NCBI GenBank assembly: GCA_014804675.1
Contig: JAAUZH010000013.1
Coordinates: 252,733-316,732 of the forward strand
Length of the DNA: 64,000 nucleotides
Source of the DNA: Lachnospiraceae bacterium
Lineage (GTDB): Bacteria; Bacillota; Clostridia; Lachnospirales; Lachnospiraceae
Reading direction: 5' to 3'
A program made the translations under genes and the position numbers. Numbering within the stretch: the first letter of the stretch is position 1; the number at the start of each line of letters is the position of its first letter. Of this stretch, positions 25,481 through 34,554 are shown piece after piece. The notes under the pieces are model-generated. The model saw nothing but the letters and a program-made list of their open reading frames with translations, did not search any database and was not told where the DNA came from.

Positions 25481-26321
25481 CTCTTAACATTTCCTCCACA
25501 TAAGCCGGCAGGGCAAAACAGCCCCCGTGAAGCCTTGGTGTATAGTATCTGGTATTGATTCCAAGCATGTTCCATTTAGTAGCATCAAAATCATGAAGGG
25601 GATGGTACTTTTTGGAGGCAAAGCCAAAAAGCCAGTGCCCCGATGGATATGTGGGAATGTGAACCTGATATACCCTGCTGATTGGGAAGCTTTCCACAAT
25701 CCGCTTATGTGCCCGCTGACAGGCAATGGCATCCTCCGGATAAAATGGGCTTTCATGCTGGTTTACCATAATTCCGTCTTCTTTTAATGCTTTATAGCAG
25801 TTTCCATAAAACTCCTTTGTAAACAGCCCTTCTCCCGGTCCAAAGGGGTCTGTGGAATCTACAATAATCAAATCGTATACATTTTCCTTGGAACGAATAA
25901 AGCGAAGCCCGTCTTCATAATAAATATGAAGCCTTGGATCATCAAAGCGGCATGCTGTCTGGGGAAGATATTTCTTACATACCTCCACCACCAGAGGATC
26001 GATTTCCACCATATCGATTTCCTTAATGGAAGCATAACGGGTCAGCTCTCTGATTACCCCGCCGTCTCCGGCTCCTATAACCAACACCTTCTCCACATCG
26101 GGATGAACTGCCATAGGCACATGGGTAATCATTTCATGATAAATGAATTCATCCTTTTCCGTCAACATCATATAGCCGTTCAGGGTAAGAAACCGCCCGA
26201 ATTCCTTGGAGTCAAACACATCAATCCGCTGAAAATCACTGTGACCGCTGTATAGCTGCCTGTCCACCCGAATGGAAAACTTCACATTTGGGGTATGGCG
26301 TTCCGTAAACCATAGTTCCAT
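25470..26321 (-). CDS. speE: Spermidine synthase (aminopropyltransferase)
   Basis: 283 residues. It transfers an aminopropyl group from decarboxylated AdoMet to putrescine. An N-terminal beta-strand domain (VDRQLYSGHSDFQ) precedes a Rossmann-like methyltransferase fold with VIGAGDGGVIREL, EIDPLVVE and the catalytic-loop motif VDSTDPFGPGEGLFT. The residues PSGHWLFGF at the end of the fold are typical. It lies 4 bp after speA and overlaps speB, in the order speD-speA-speE-speB, so the aminopropyl donor is made by SpeD at the operon head. Confidence 0.95.
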   Translation of the reverse strand: MELWFTERHTPNVKFSIRVDRQLYSGHSDFQRIDVFDSKEFGRFLTLNGYMMLTEKDEFIYHEMITHVPMAVHPDVEKVLVIGAGDGGVIRELTRYASIKEIDMVEIDPLVVEVCKKYLPQTACRFDDPRLHIYYEDGLRFIRSKENVYDLIIVDSTDPFGPGEGLFTKEFYGNCYKALKEDGIMVNQHESPFYPEDAIACQRAHKRIVESFPISRVYQVHIPTYPSGHWLFGFASKKYHPLHDFDATKWNMLGINTRYYTPRLHGGCFALPAYVEEMLRDVE

Positions 26322-26325
26322 TTTC

Positions 26326-27780
26326 TTACACTCCCTTCAACACATTCAGTTTTTCTATATTGGCATCCTCCGGTCCTGTCATGGAGCAGCCTTTTTTCCT
26401 TGCATACTGTATATATTCGATAATCTGCTTGGTAATCCGCTCTCCGGGAGCGATAATGGGAATGCCCGGCGGATAGCACATAACAAATTCGCTGCAGATC
26501 CGCCCTGCCGATTCCTCTAAGGATACCGATTCCTTTTCTGCATAAAATGCTTCCTGAGGAGTTACCTCCACCTTTGGTTCAATATATTCCTGAGTCAAAA
26601 GTCCCGCCTTATCTTTCTTATAGCGTCGCTTTACTTCCGCCAGGGCGCTTACCAGCCGTTCCACATCCTGCCTTCTGTCTCCTACGGAAATATAGGCAAG
26701 AATATTGCCAAAATCCCCAAACTCAATCTGGATGTCATACTCATCCCTTAAAATATCATATACTTCAATCCCCGCAAGCCCTATATCCAACGTATTGACG
26801 GAAAGCTTGGTCACGTCAAAGTCATAAATACTGCTGCCGTTTATCAGCTCTCTGGAATACGCATAATAATCCCCGATCTGGTTGATTTCCGCTCTGGCAT
26901 ATTCGGCAAGCTCCACCACTCTTGCATATTCTTCCTTTCCACGAAGAGCCAGATTTCTTCTGGAAATATCAAGGCTGGATAATAACAGATAGGAACCGCT
27001 TGTGGTCTGGGTCAGATTGATGATCTGCCTTGCATAGCCTGCATTGATATCGGGCCCTGCCAGTAAAAAAGAGCTCTGTGTCAGGCTTCCTCCCGATTTA
27101 TGCATACTGACCGCTGCCATATCCGCTCCTGCCTTCATGGCGGATATTGGAAGATTTTCCCCAAAATACAGATGGGTTCCATGAGCTTCATCCGCTAACA
27201 CTTTCATGCCATGGCTGTGGGCAAGCTTTACAATAGAAGATAGATCAGAACAAATCCCATAATAGGTAGGATTATTTACCAAAACTGCCACCGCATCCGG
27301 ATGGTCCAGAATCGCCTGCTCCACCTGGGCGGTTTCCATTCCAAGGGAAATTCCAAGGCGCTGGTTCACTTCCGGGTTTACATAAACCGGCTTTGCCCCG
27401 CATAATACAAGTGCATTGATGACGCTTCTGTGTACATTTCTTGGAAGAATGATTTTATCGCCCCTCTTACATACTGTCAGCACCATGCTCTGGACGGAGG
27501 AGGTAGTCCCTCCTACCATTAAAAAGGCTTCTGCTGCCCCAAATGCTTCCGCCGCCAGCTTTTCCGCTTCCCTGATAACGGAAATGGGATGACAGAGATT
27601 ATCCAGAGGCTTCATGGAATTCACATCAAGACTGACACATTGTTCGCCTAAAAGCCGCACCAGCTCCGGGTTTCCTCTTCCTCTTTTATGTCCGGGCACA
27701 TCAAAAGGCACTACCCGCATTTTCCGAAACCGTTCCAATGCCTCGAAAATCGGGGCATCCTTCTGAGAATATTCTCCCAT
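26326..27780 (-). CDS. speA: Arginine (Orn/Lys/Arg) decarboxylase, Bacillus SpeA type
   Basis: A fold-type-I PLP decarboxylase of about 484 residues, the short SpeA form. Motifs: the N-terminal VPFDVPGHKRG, MVGGTTSSVQ (phosphate loop), ADEAHGTHLYF and the PLP lysine in SMHKSGGSLTQSS. A C-terminal PPGIPIIAPGE motif is characteristic. Next to agmatinase, arginine is the likely substrate (arginine to agmatine to putrescine). Start: the ATG at 27780 has GAAGGAG at 9-nt spacing right after the speD stop. An ATG at 27798 inside speD is possible. Confidence 0.93.
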   Translation of the reverse strand: MGEYSQKDAPIFEALERFRKMRVVPFDVPGHKRGRGNPELVRLLGEQCVSLDVNSMKPLDNLCHPISVIREAEKLAAEAFGAAEAFLMVGGTTSSVQSMVLTVCKRGDKIILPRNVHRSVINALVLCGAKPVYVNPEVNQRLGISLGMETAQVEQAILDHPDAVAVLVNNPTYYGICSDLSSIVKLAHSHGMKVLADEAHGTHLYFGENLPISAMKAGADMAAVSMHKSGGSLTQSSFLLAGPDINAGYARQIINLTQTTSGSYLLLSSLDISRRNLALRGKEEYARVVELAEYARAEINQIGDYYAYSRELINGSSIYDFDVTKLSVNTLDIGLAGIEVYDILRDEYDIQIEFGDFGNILAYISVGDRRQDVERLVSALAEVKRRYKKDKAGLLTQEYIEPKVEVTPQEAFYAEKESVSLEESAGRICSEFVMCYPPGIPIIAPGERITKQIIEYIQYARKKGCSMTGPEDANIEKLNVLKGV

Positions 27781-27781
27781 G

Positions 27782-28552
27782 CTATCTATCTCCTTCATAT
27801 CGTTCCTGTCCGTTAAATATCTCCATCATTTCTTTTTGCAGGCTTTTTTCAATCTCATGTCTTGTTTCCATAGGAAGCTCATCCACATCTGTCTTAAACA
27901 GATAATCCTGCAATTTCCGCTCCTTTAACATCATCTTTGTATGAAAGATATTTGCCTTTTCCAGGTTGATGTCCACAATATCATATTTTTTCAATATCTC
28001 CTCATCAATATAATTTTGAATAGAAGACATCTTATGATCCATAAACAGCTTTTTCCCGGATACATCTCTTGTAAAACCCCGCACCCGGTAATCCATTGTA
28101 ATGATATCCGAATCAAAAGAGTGAATCAGATAATCCAATGTAGAAAGAGGAGTAATCTTTCCACAGGTTTCCACATCGATATCTACCCGAAAGGTGGCAA
28201 GACAGTTTTCCGGATGGTATTCCGGATAGGTATGGACCGTTACATGGCTTTTATCCAAATGGGCCACTATCGTATCTCCCATGGGCACCATAGAGTCCTC
28301 TGCAATGAGAATCGTCACGCTCGCCCCCTGAGGGTCATAATCCTGACGGGAAATATTTAATATCTTTGCCCCGATCATTTCCACTACATCCACCAATATC
28401 TTCGTAAGGCGTTCTGAATTGTATTCCTGATCGATATAAGAAATATAGTCCATCTGCTCGGCAAAGGTCTCCGCATAGCACACATCATATATATTAAAAC
28501 TCAAAGATTTTGTCAGATTATTGAAACCGTATAATTTTAATTTCCCTTCCAT
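27782..28552 (-). CDS. speD: S-adenosylmethionine decarboxylase proenzyme, E. coli type
   Basis: About 256 residues, long form like E. coli SpeD (264 aa) rather than the short Bacillus/Thermotoga SpeH form. The self-cleavage region is [19 protein letters not shown]; the serine after Lys becomes the pyruvoyl group. Further conserved pieces are [19 protein letters not shown] and [10 protein letters not shown]. It decarboxylates AdoMet to give the aminopropyl donor for SpeE. Start: ATG at 28552 with GAAAGGAAG at 6-nt spacing. An upstream TTG lacks support. Expression probably depends on the long leader with the terminator at 28603-28645. Confidence 0.94.
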   Translation of the reverse strand: MEGKLKLYGFNNLTKSLSFNIYDVCYAETFAEQMDYISYIDQEYNSERLTKILVDVVEMIGAKILNISRQDYDPQGASVTILIAEDSMVPMGDTIVAHLDKSHVTVHTYPEYHPENCLATFRVDIDVETCGKITPLSTLDYLIHSFDSDIITMDYRVRGFTRDVSGKKLFMDHKMSSIQNYIDEEILKKYDIVDINLEKANIFHTKMMLKERKLQDYLFKTDVDELPMETRHEIEKSLQKEMMEIFNGQERYEGDR

Positions 28553-28602
28553 GAAAATCTTCCTTTCCAACAGACTTGACTCCTGCTCATTCTTGGAGGA
28601 AT

Positions 28603-28645
28603 AAAAAACGCAGATAAATGGCTTTCACAACCTTTACCTGCGTTA
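28603..28645 (-). terminator. Intrinsic terminator in the speD leader (attenuator)
   Basis: Minus strand stem AACGCAGGTAAAG paired with ATTTATCTGCGTT (28632-28644 and 28607-28619), nearly perfect, followed by TTTTTTAT. It lies about 50 nt before the speD start and so would block the polyamine operon unless prevented. The 5' arm overlaps the stop codon of the 17-codon leader frame, the geometry expected for translation-controlled attenuation. Confidence 0.85.
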
Positions 28646-28696
28646 CGCTTCATCTGACAATTTTTTCAAAATTATACGAAAATTTGGCATTTCCAT
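28643..28696 (-). CDS. Candidate leader peptide of the polyamine operon (17 aa)
   Basis: The frame starts at the ATG at 28696 (a second ATG two codons later) and encodes MEMPNFRIILKKLSDEA with TAA at 28645-28643. The stop overlaps the first base of the terminator 5' arm, so a ribosome held at the end of this frame would cover that arm and prevent termination. The ribosome site is weak (CGGAATCC). There is no run of one regulatory codon, so an arrest peptide or polyamine-dependent stop would be the model rather than classical amino-acid attenuation. Inferred from position, not homology. Confidence 0.45.
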   Translation of the reverse strand: MEMPNFRIILKKLSDEA

Positions 28697-28903
28697 GGAT
28701 TCCGTATATGGTATTGAAGTAAAAACAGATTATGACCAGAGTCTATATAGCAAATATATTACTTTTACTACTCTTATTGACCGTTTCACAAGTTTTGTGC
28801 ACTGCGTGTACACGGGTTATGAAGTAACCAACTTATAAAATTTGAGCTTTTAACTCAATCAATAAGGAAACCAATGAACAAAATCTGTTTCCATACGTGT
28901 TTT

Positions 28904-28932
28904 AATATAGCATAGGATGAGGGGTCTGTCAA
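28904..28932 (-). promoter_or_regulatory. Sigma-A promoter of the spe operon leader
   Basis: Minus strand: consensus -35 TTGACA, 17-bp spacer, -10 TATATT. It implies a transcript beginning near 28897 and a roughly 340-nt leader before speD. Between promoter and leader peptide are small hairpins, for example GGTTA-CTTCA-TAACC and CACAA-AAC-TTGTG, which suggest a structured RNA. No known riboswitch consensus was recognised. Confidence 0.8.
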
Positions 28933-29015
28933 TGAATCTGGAAATTTTTTTGATTGTGCAAATGATTTTAGATTTGTAACAATTCAGATTGTTTTGTCAG
29001 GTGGGGAGGAGGGGG

Positions 29016-29203
29016 TGGATAAGGGGACGTGGGAGACGGCATGGCAGGGGATAGGATAGTCTTAGGGGCACGCTTTCGCTCTGCAAAGACGCAACGGTAC
29101 TAACGCACCAAAGTACGGTGCGTAAGGACCGGCGTCTTTGCCAAGGCCTCTAAGACTATCCTATCCCCTGCCATGCCGTCTCCCACTGTGTATCGAAAAG
29201 GCC
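29016..29203 (+). repeat. Long-hairpin element, family 1, copy D
   Basis: Arms 29029-29069 and 29146-29186 (41 bp) are complementary with one G/T pair, around a 76-bp core. Here the core stem GCAAAGACGC...GCGTCTTTGC pairs perfectly. The element ends one or two bases before the flagellin stop codon, and on the other side lies the spe leader promoter, so it separates two minus-strand units. Confidence 0.95.
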
Positions 29204-29204
29204 A

Positions 29205-29966
29205 TCAGTTGAACAGCCTTAATATCATGGAATTCTGATTCATCTGATTTCTCAGCATCAGGTTTTTGTATTGACCCAGAAGCTCCTGTTTCTTTTTCTC
29301 TGTAATTGCCTGGGGCATATCCAGGTCTTCTATACGGCTTCTGGCGCTTAACTGCTCCAGCTTAGCCGAAGTATTATAGGAATAAGCATACTCCAAACGA
29401 TTAGTTGAAGCACCCAGACCGGTTCTTTTCTCAGATACCAACTTCATGGCATTATCAACAGCATCCAGACTAAAGCTATCAGATGTCACATCAAAATCCG
29501 CAATGCCCAATGCTTCTAACGTGGAGTTCACCATTCCGATTTTCATGCCGGTTCCATCAGGGTTAATGGCCAGTTCCAAATCCGCCATGCTTCCATCTAA
29601 TAACTTATATTCGTTAAAGGTTGTACTCTTAGCCAATGACTGGATACCTTCCTTTAACTGATCGATTTCTGTCTGATACGTTTGCCTATCTGAGTCAGAA
29701 TTGGTGCCATTCATAGATTTCAGGGCAAGCTCACGAATTCTCTGCAGGGAATCCATAATGCCATCCAGAGCCCCGTCTGCTACATTCAGCGCGCTAATAC
29801 CGTCCCTGGCATTCTGGGCGCCCACACCAAGACCTGTCTCTTCTCTTTCCATCTTTTTTCCAATGGCAAGCCCTGCCGCATCATCTGCTGCAGTATTAAT
29901 CCTCTTTCCACTGGAAATATGGGAATATGAATCATAAATTCCACTGCTTACAGACATAGTACTCAT
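29205..29966 (-). CDS. Flagellin (short form)
   Basis: 253 residues with the two conserved D0/D1 ends. The N-terminal part has SSGKRINTAADDAAGLAIGKKM, ARDGISALNVADGAL and IMDSLQRIRELALKSMNG. The C-terminal part has RTGLGASTNRLEYAYSY, ARSRIEDLDMPQAI and a final NSMILRLFN. The variable middle is almost absent, as in other compact clostridial flagellins. It forms the flagellar filament outside the cell after export by the flagellar type III system. The usual start region (MRINNN...) is replaced by MSTMSVSSGIYDS, so the N-terminus is slightly short. AGGAGG with 7-nt spacing supports ATG 29966. No other flagellar genes are adjacent; chemotaxis genes occur at the far right end. Confidence 0.92.
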   Translation of the reverse strand: MSTMSVSSGIYDSYSHISSGKRINTAADDAAGLAIGKKMEREETGLGVGAQNARDGISALNVADGALDGIMDSLQRIRELALKSMNGTNSDSDRQTYQTEIDQLKEGIQSLAKSTTFNEYKLLDGSMADLELAINPDGTGMKIGMVNSTLEALGIADFDVTSDSFSLDAVDNAMKLVSEKRTGLGASTNRLEYAYSYNTSAKLEQLSARSRIEDLDMPQAITEKKKQELLGQYKNLMLRNQMNQNSMILRLFN

Positions 29967-30011
29967 AAACACACCTCCTTTTGTGAACCACTAAATCCGC
30001 TATTTATGATA

Positions 30012-30045
30012 ATTATATTATATATTCTTTTTCCATATATTACAA
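30012..30045 (-). promoter_or_regulatory. Promoter of the flagellin gene
   Basis: Minus strand: -35 TTGTAA, 17-bp spacer, -10 TATAAT (a second overlapping TATAAT follows), about 50 bp before the start codon. This is a sigma-A-like promoter; I did not see a sigma-28 (TAAA-N15-GCCGATAA) motif here. Confidence 0.6.
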
Positions 30046-30208
30046 CTGGTTCTTGAAAATATCATTATTCCTTTTTACTTTTAAGGCAAAATACATGGTA
30101 ACTCCAAATAACATGCTCCACTAAACAAATGCCTATGGAAAAAACCTCTAATTTTCACGCATAACTCCCTATCTTCTGCACATACTACCCATGAAAGGAC
30201 GGTGCCCT

Positions 30209-30361
30209 ATGGATTCTAAAAACACAACCAAAACTACCGATTACCAAAACCCCTCAAATTCTTATGATGACGGAAACATCCCCAAGGAAGACCTTCCCGG
30301 AAAGAACGTGATTCCTGATGAGGTTCCCCGTAAGAACGGACCAGGCGGAGAAGGGAAATAA
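30209..30361 (+). CDS. Small hydrophilic protein (50 aa)
   Basis: ATG at 30209 after AAAGGACGGTGCCCT. The protein is MDSKNTTKTTDYQNPSN... ending in PRKNGPGGEGK, polar, with no helix or cysteine. The C-terminal (R/K)-(K/D)-(N/D)-GPGGE tail is, from memory, shared by small proteins of related Clostridia. Function unknown. It lies convergent to the MATE gene. An imperfect hairpin at its stop codon (CGGAGAAGGGA with TCCCTTTTCCG) may terminate both transcripts, though it lacks a clear T-run. Confidence 0.5.
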   Translation: MDSKNTTKTTDYQNPSNSYDDGNIPKEDLPGKNVIPDEVPRKNGPGGEGK

Positions 30362-30392
30362 TCCCTTTTCCGTATTTCCGACAGCTTATTGC

Positions 30393-31718
30393 TCAAACTT
30401 TCATGCTCCTTTTCAACGCAATACAGCCTGCCACATCCGCCAAAAGCCAGCCAATGGGGATTGCCCACCAGATTCCATATACGCCGATTTGGGGAACAGG
30501 CGCCAATACATAAGCTAACAGCACTCTCATCCCCAAAGATATTACCGTAAGTACAATGGACATTTCCGGTCTGCCCATTCCCCGAAAGTAGCCATACAAC
30601 AAAAATAATAAACCGATACCACAATAACAGGCTCCTTCAATCCGCAGATATCCGGTTCCTATTACTACAATTTCCAGCTCTCCTTTTGGAAGAAAGGCTC
30701 CCATCAGCCACGGAGACATTATGTAAACGAAAATTGATATTATGACACAAAACAGACAGGATACTCCAATAGCCCATTTTGTTCCCTGCTTTAGCCTTTC
30801 CCTTTTATTAGCGCCATGATTCTGAGAGATGAACAAGGAATAGGCATTGGCAAACTCCTGGGCAGGCATATAAGCCAGCGTATCAATTTTCACCGCTGCT
30901 GCAAAAGCAGCCATTACCCCATTTCCAAAGCTGTTTACCAGCCCCTGTATCATCAGGATTCCAAAATTCATAACAGACTGCTGGATGCAGGCAGCTACGG
31001 AAAACCGCACCACTTCCCATAAGGAATTTCCGTTAACGGAGAAATGCACGCCCAAAGGATTTAGCTTTGGGTGAAACAGCACCGTATAAAATCCGATTCC
31101 AACACCGGAAAATGCCTGCGCCAGCACAGTGGCTATGGCTGCTCCCTTTATGCCCCATGAAAAGGCCGCCACAAACAACAGGTCAAGGACTATGTTAAGC
31201 ACTGCTGCCGCTGCCAGAAAATATAATGGTGTAAGAGAATTACCCACAGCCCTTAGCAAATATGCAAAATAATTATATAAGAAAACGAAGAAAATCCCAA
31301 AATAAATAATCCACACATACTCCCACATAATCCCATAAACCGATTGTGGAACCTTTAACAGCTTTAAAATCAAATCAATTCCCAAAAATGCCGCTCCATT
31401 TAACAGAATCGTAATCAGGCAGATAAAAAGAAAGGCGGATTTATTAGCCCTTTGAAAGCTTTCTTCCTCATTTTTCCCAAAATAAAAAGAAAACAGGGAA
31501 CTGCTCCCCATACATAACCCTATCAATACAGAGGTCAAAAAGGTCATCAGCGTATAAGCAGAGCCTACTGCTGCCAGGGCATCCGGTCCTAAAAAACGCC
31601 CTACAATCAGGCTGTCCGCTATGTTATAGCACTGCTGCAGCAGGTTTCCCAAAATCATTGGAGCCGCAAAAAGCAGCATTGTCTTTATTACATTTCCTTT
31701 TGTTAAGTCTTTCTGCAT
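30393..31718 (-). CDS. MATE-family multidrug/sodium antiporter
   Basis: A 441-residue polytopic protein with about 12 helices in two homologous halves. The N-terminal half carries the MATE pattern FAAPMILGNLLQQCYNIADSLIVGRFLGPDALAAVG and the second half PAQEFANAYSLFISQNHGANKRERLKQG. These exporters use H+ or Na+ gradients to expel cationic compounds. ATG 31718 is preferred: GGAGAAAG lies 5-8 nt before it. An upstream ATG at 31766 would add 16 polar residues and has a weak site. It follows the YyaL gene with a short gap, so they may be co-transcribed. Confidence 0.9.
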   Translation of the reverse strand: MQKDLTKGNVIKTMLLFAAPMILGNLLQQCYNIADSLIVGRFLGPDALAAVGSAYTLMTFLTSVLIGLCMGSSSLFSFYFGKNEEESFQRANKSAFLFICLITILLNGAAFLGIDLILKLLKVPQSVYGIMWEYVWIIYFGIFFVFLYNYFAYLLRAVGNSLTPLYFLAAAAVLNIVLDLLFVAAFSWGIKGAAIATVLAQAFSGVGIGFYTVLFHPKLNPLGVHFSVNGNSLWEVVRFSVAACIQQSVMNFGILMIQGLVNSFGNGVMAAFAAAVKIDTLAYMPAQEFANAYSLFISQNHGANKRERLKQGTKWAIGVSCLFCVIISIFVYIMSPWLMGAFLPKGELEIVVIGTGYLRIEGACYCGIGLLFLLYGYFRGMGRPEMSIVLTVISLGMRVLLAYVLAPVPQIGVYGIWWAIPIGWLLADVAGCIALKRSMKV

Positions 31719-31781
31719 TGTTCTTTCTCCATGTATGAAGTCATTTTTGTATAGAACATTTTCCAACTCAAAAAGCAGTTC

Positions 31782-33776
31782 CTATAAGTCTAACTGTTTA
31801 AAATCCATTACCGGCGCCCTGCAGGCTCCATTTTCACAAAGGTAATAGACTGCACCGCTTTCCGGAATGGGATAATTTTTCGTAAAAGGCGCACATTCTG
31901 AAAGGCTTTCTGCATTCTCAGGAGTTTTTACCAATACGCACAATTCATTTCGGGGCGTTTCTTTCAAATACTCCGTCAGTTCTTCCGGCACCTTGCCCTT
32001 TACTGCACATATCAGCTCCTTTTTAGGAGAAAAGGCTTTTATCATTGCCAGTAGGGCAAAGCTGTAGCCTGCCGGATATTCATCCATTTCACCTGCCAGA
32101 AATGTAAGCTGCCTCCATGCTGCCTCCTGCCATTTTGTTTCTCCCGTCAATGCTGCAAGCTCCTGTAAAACCATTGCCGCTGCGGAATTGCCGGAAGGGA
32201 TGGCTCCGTCATAGGTTTCCTTTGGACGCAAAATCAGCCTTCCCGCATCCTTGGCAGTCATATAATATCCCCCTTTTTCGTCTGCAAAAAACTCTGTCAT
32301 ATACTCTGCAAGCCTGATTGCTTCCTTCAGATATTTCACGCAAAAGGTAATTCGGTACAATTCCAACATTGCCAAAGCATACACCCCATAATCCTCCAGC
32401 TGTGCCTGATGTGCGGCTTCTCCATCGAAAAAACGCAGGTACAGATGCCCTTTCTCATCCTTCATATGCTCTTCCAAAAAGTTCTCTGCCCCAAATGCCC
32501 CATTTAAATACTGCTCCCTGGAAAGAATCCATCCTGCCCGGGCAAGGGCCAGAATGGTCCAGGCATTCCAGGAAAGCAGGCATTTCTTATCCTTATGAAG
32601 CTTCGTACGTTCCCTTCGATAGTCATACAGCTTCTTAATCCTCACATCATCTTCCTTCCATCCCTTACCGGCCTGCCCAATCCGGTTCGGAATACTCTTT
32701 CCCTGAAAATTCCCTTCTTTGGTAATTCCATACAGACGGCAAAATTCCATTCCATCCTCTTTTCCTAAGACGGATAGCACTTCTTCCCAGGTAAAACAGT
32801 AATATTTCCCCTCCACACCGTCGCTGTCCGCATCCTGTCCACAATAGAAACCTCCCTGTGCATCCGTCAACTCCCTAAGGATATAATCTGCCGTAGAGCA
32901 CACAATTTGTCCATAATCTTTCTTTCCGGTAATCTGATATGCTTTCAAATAGGCCAAAATAAGCAGTGCATTATCATAGAGCATTTTTTCAAAATGAGGA
33001 ATCAGCCATTTTTCATCAGTAGAATACCGGGAAAATCCACCGCCAATATGATCATGGATGCCGCCCCGTGCCATCGCATACAGGGTTTCCTCTGCCATCT
33101 TCCCGGCATCCGGAATGTCTTCCATCAGAGAATACTCCATCAGAAATAATAAATTGTGTGGTGTTGGAAACTTAGGCTCACTGCCAAAACCGCCCCAGCT
33201 TTCATCAAACTGCCTCTTAAACTGTTCATATGCCTTTTTTAATACATCCCTTCCCGGTTCTTTCCTGACCGGGATTCTTCTTTCACAGATTGCTGCCGTT
33301 ATCTCAGCTCCTGTAATCTGCAGTTCCTCCTTCTCATTTTTCCATAAATCCGCAGCTCTTTTTAAAATATCCATAAGTCCCGGCTGTCCGTAACGATATT
33401 GTTTCGGAAAATAGGTTCCGGCAAAGAAGGGCTTCTGCTTTGGTGTCATGATAATGGTAAGAGGCCATCCGCCAGAGCCGGTAACCGCCTGGCAGACAGA
33501 CATATAGACCGCATCAATATCCGGCCGTTCTTCCCTGTCCACCTTGATACAGACAAAATCCCTATTGAGCAGCTTTGCGATTTCCTCATCCTCAAAGGAT
33601 TCATGAGCCATCACATGGCACCAGTGGCAGGTAGAATAGCCAATGCTTAAAAATACCGGTTTATCCTCCCTTTCTGCTTTTTCAAATGCTTCTTCGCACC
33701 AGGGATACCAGTCTACCGGATTTTCTCCATGCTGTAATAAGTACGGAGACTTTTCGTTTCTTAATCTGTTTGACAT
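31782..33776 (-). CDS. YyaL-like thioredoxin-domain protein (DUF255)
   Basis: 664 residues. The N-terminal DUF255 thioredoxin-like domain (about 1-165) has the conserved [16 protein letters not shown] and the redox-type motif [16 protein letters not shown]. It is followed by an (alpha/alpha)6 barrel resembling N-acylglucosamine 2-epimerase or glycosyl hydrolases ([41 protein letters not shown]). Homologues occur from bacteria to human SPATA20; the enzymatic role is unknown. Length is normal for the family (about 630-690). Confidence 0.92.
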   Translation of the reverse strand: MSNRLRNEKSPYLLQHGENPVDWYPWCEEAFEKAEREDKPVFLSIGYSTCHWCHVMAHESFEDEEIAKLLNRDFVCIKVDREERPDIDAVYMSVCQAVTGSGGWPLTIIMTPKQKPFFAGTYFPKQYRYGQPGLMDILKRAADLWKNEKEELQITGAEITAAICERRIPVRKEPGRDVLKKAYEQFKRQFDESWGGFGSEPKFPTPHNLLFLMEYSLMEDIPDAGKMAEETLYAMARGGIHDHIGGGFSRYSTDEKWLIPHFEKMLYDNALLILAYLKAYQITGKKDYGQIVCSTADYILRELTDAQGGFYCGQDADSDGVEGKYYCFTWEEVLSVLGKEDGMEFCRLYGITKEGNFQGKSIPNRIGQAGKGWKEDDVRIKKLYDYRRERTKLHKDKKCLLSWNAWTILALARAGWILSREQYLNGAFGAENFLEEHMKDEKGHLYLRFFDGEAAHQAQLEDYGVYALAMLELYRITFCVKYLKEAIRLAEYMTEFFADEKGGYYMTAKDAGRLILRPKETYDGAIPSGNSAAAMVLQELAALTGETKWQEAAWRQLTFLAGEMDEYPAGYSFALLAMIKAFSPKKELICAVKGKVPEELTEYLKETPRNELCVLVKTPENAESLSECAPFTKNYPIPESGAVYYLCENGACRAPVMDFKQLDL

Positions 33777-33860
33777 ATACTTTCCTCCTAAAAAGGCTGT
33801 TTTTCTGTATAGTGTCTCCCTGTATGCCTATGCTATGCGTTTTCTCCGGCAAGCTTTCTT

Positions 33861-34070
33861 TCAATATTCCTTGGGAACGGCGCTCAAACCATACATTGCC
33901 ATGAATGCCTCCAAGTCCTTTTCTCCATTTATCAGCATGATTTCTTCAAATTTTCCGGTATGGATATTTTTAAAGCCTGCAACCTGCTCTCCGGTGCATA
34001 TGCTGCAGCGGATTACCGGCTTTTGATTTTCCACATCATATTCCTTCTGCTTGATTTTCTTATGAAACAT
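33861..34070 (-). CDS. Small conserved clostridial protein (69 aa)
   Basis: 69 residues: MFHKKIKQKEYD..., a Cys pair in IRCSICTGEQVAGF, then GKFEEIMLINGEKDLEAF and MYGL near the end. The same pattern (KPVI-x-CSICTGEQVAGFK) is familiar, from memory, in many Clostridia; some records call it aspartate dehydrogenase, which the short length does not support. The sequence suggests a small alpha/beta protein, maybe metal-binding. AAGGGATGGGAAA precedes the ATG. A long leader with a hairpin (34149-34207) lies upstream. Confidence 0.7.
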   Translation of the reverse strand: MFHKKIKQKEYDVENQKPVIRCSICTGEQVAGFKNIHTGKFEEIMLINGEKDLEAFMAMYGLSAVPKEY

Positions 34071-34148
34071 TTTCCCATCCCTTCATCTATGCATTCACCA
34101 TCAGCTTAGCAAATTGCATTCCCCATGGCTTCCCATATCCCTATCCGG

Positions 34149-34207
34149 AAAAAATACCCCTCCTTAAAAGAACCGGTTTCCTACCAGAAACCTTCTACTT
34201 CAGGAGG
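34149..34207 (-). terminator. Hairpin with T-run in the leader of the 69-aa gene
   Basis: Minus strand: CCTCCT (34202-34207) pairs with AGGAGG (34159-34164), an inner GGTTTC/GAAACC helix stacks inside, then GGTATTTTTT follows. It lies about 90 bp upstream of the start at 34070 and downstream of a -10-like TATACT at 34301-34306. It could be an attenuator or the terminator of an unseen short transcript. No riboswitch class was recognised. Confidence 0.45.
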
Positions 34208-34403
34208 AGCATTCAAAATACTGTTCTTTTCTTAAATCCACTGTGATATATCCCCTGAACCGGCAGCAGCGGATAAATAATGCTGATTTGTTATGGATAG
34301 AGTATATCACAAAATATTGGAAAATTCATCTTCTTTTCGGAACAATTCCCACAATGATGTAACAGTTTTTATTTCTTTTTCAGCCCATCACGGAAAATGG
34401 TTA

Positions 34404-34433
34404 TTTACATCCTCCCACACAAAATAGTATAAT
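34404..34433 (+). promoter_or_regulatory. Promoter of the MoxR operon
   Basis: Plus strand: -35 TTTACA, 18-bp spacer, -10 TATAAT. The start codon lies about 120 bp downstream, leaving a leader with weak secondary structure. Confidence 0.65.
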
Positions 34434-34554
34434 ATCCTCATGCAGCATTTTCGTATGCCAGATAAGCATACTTCTTTATTCCATACAGGTATTTGGCATC
34501 TTTTAAACGGAATGCTAAGATAAATAAAATACATGCTTTAAGGAGGCCTGTTCT

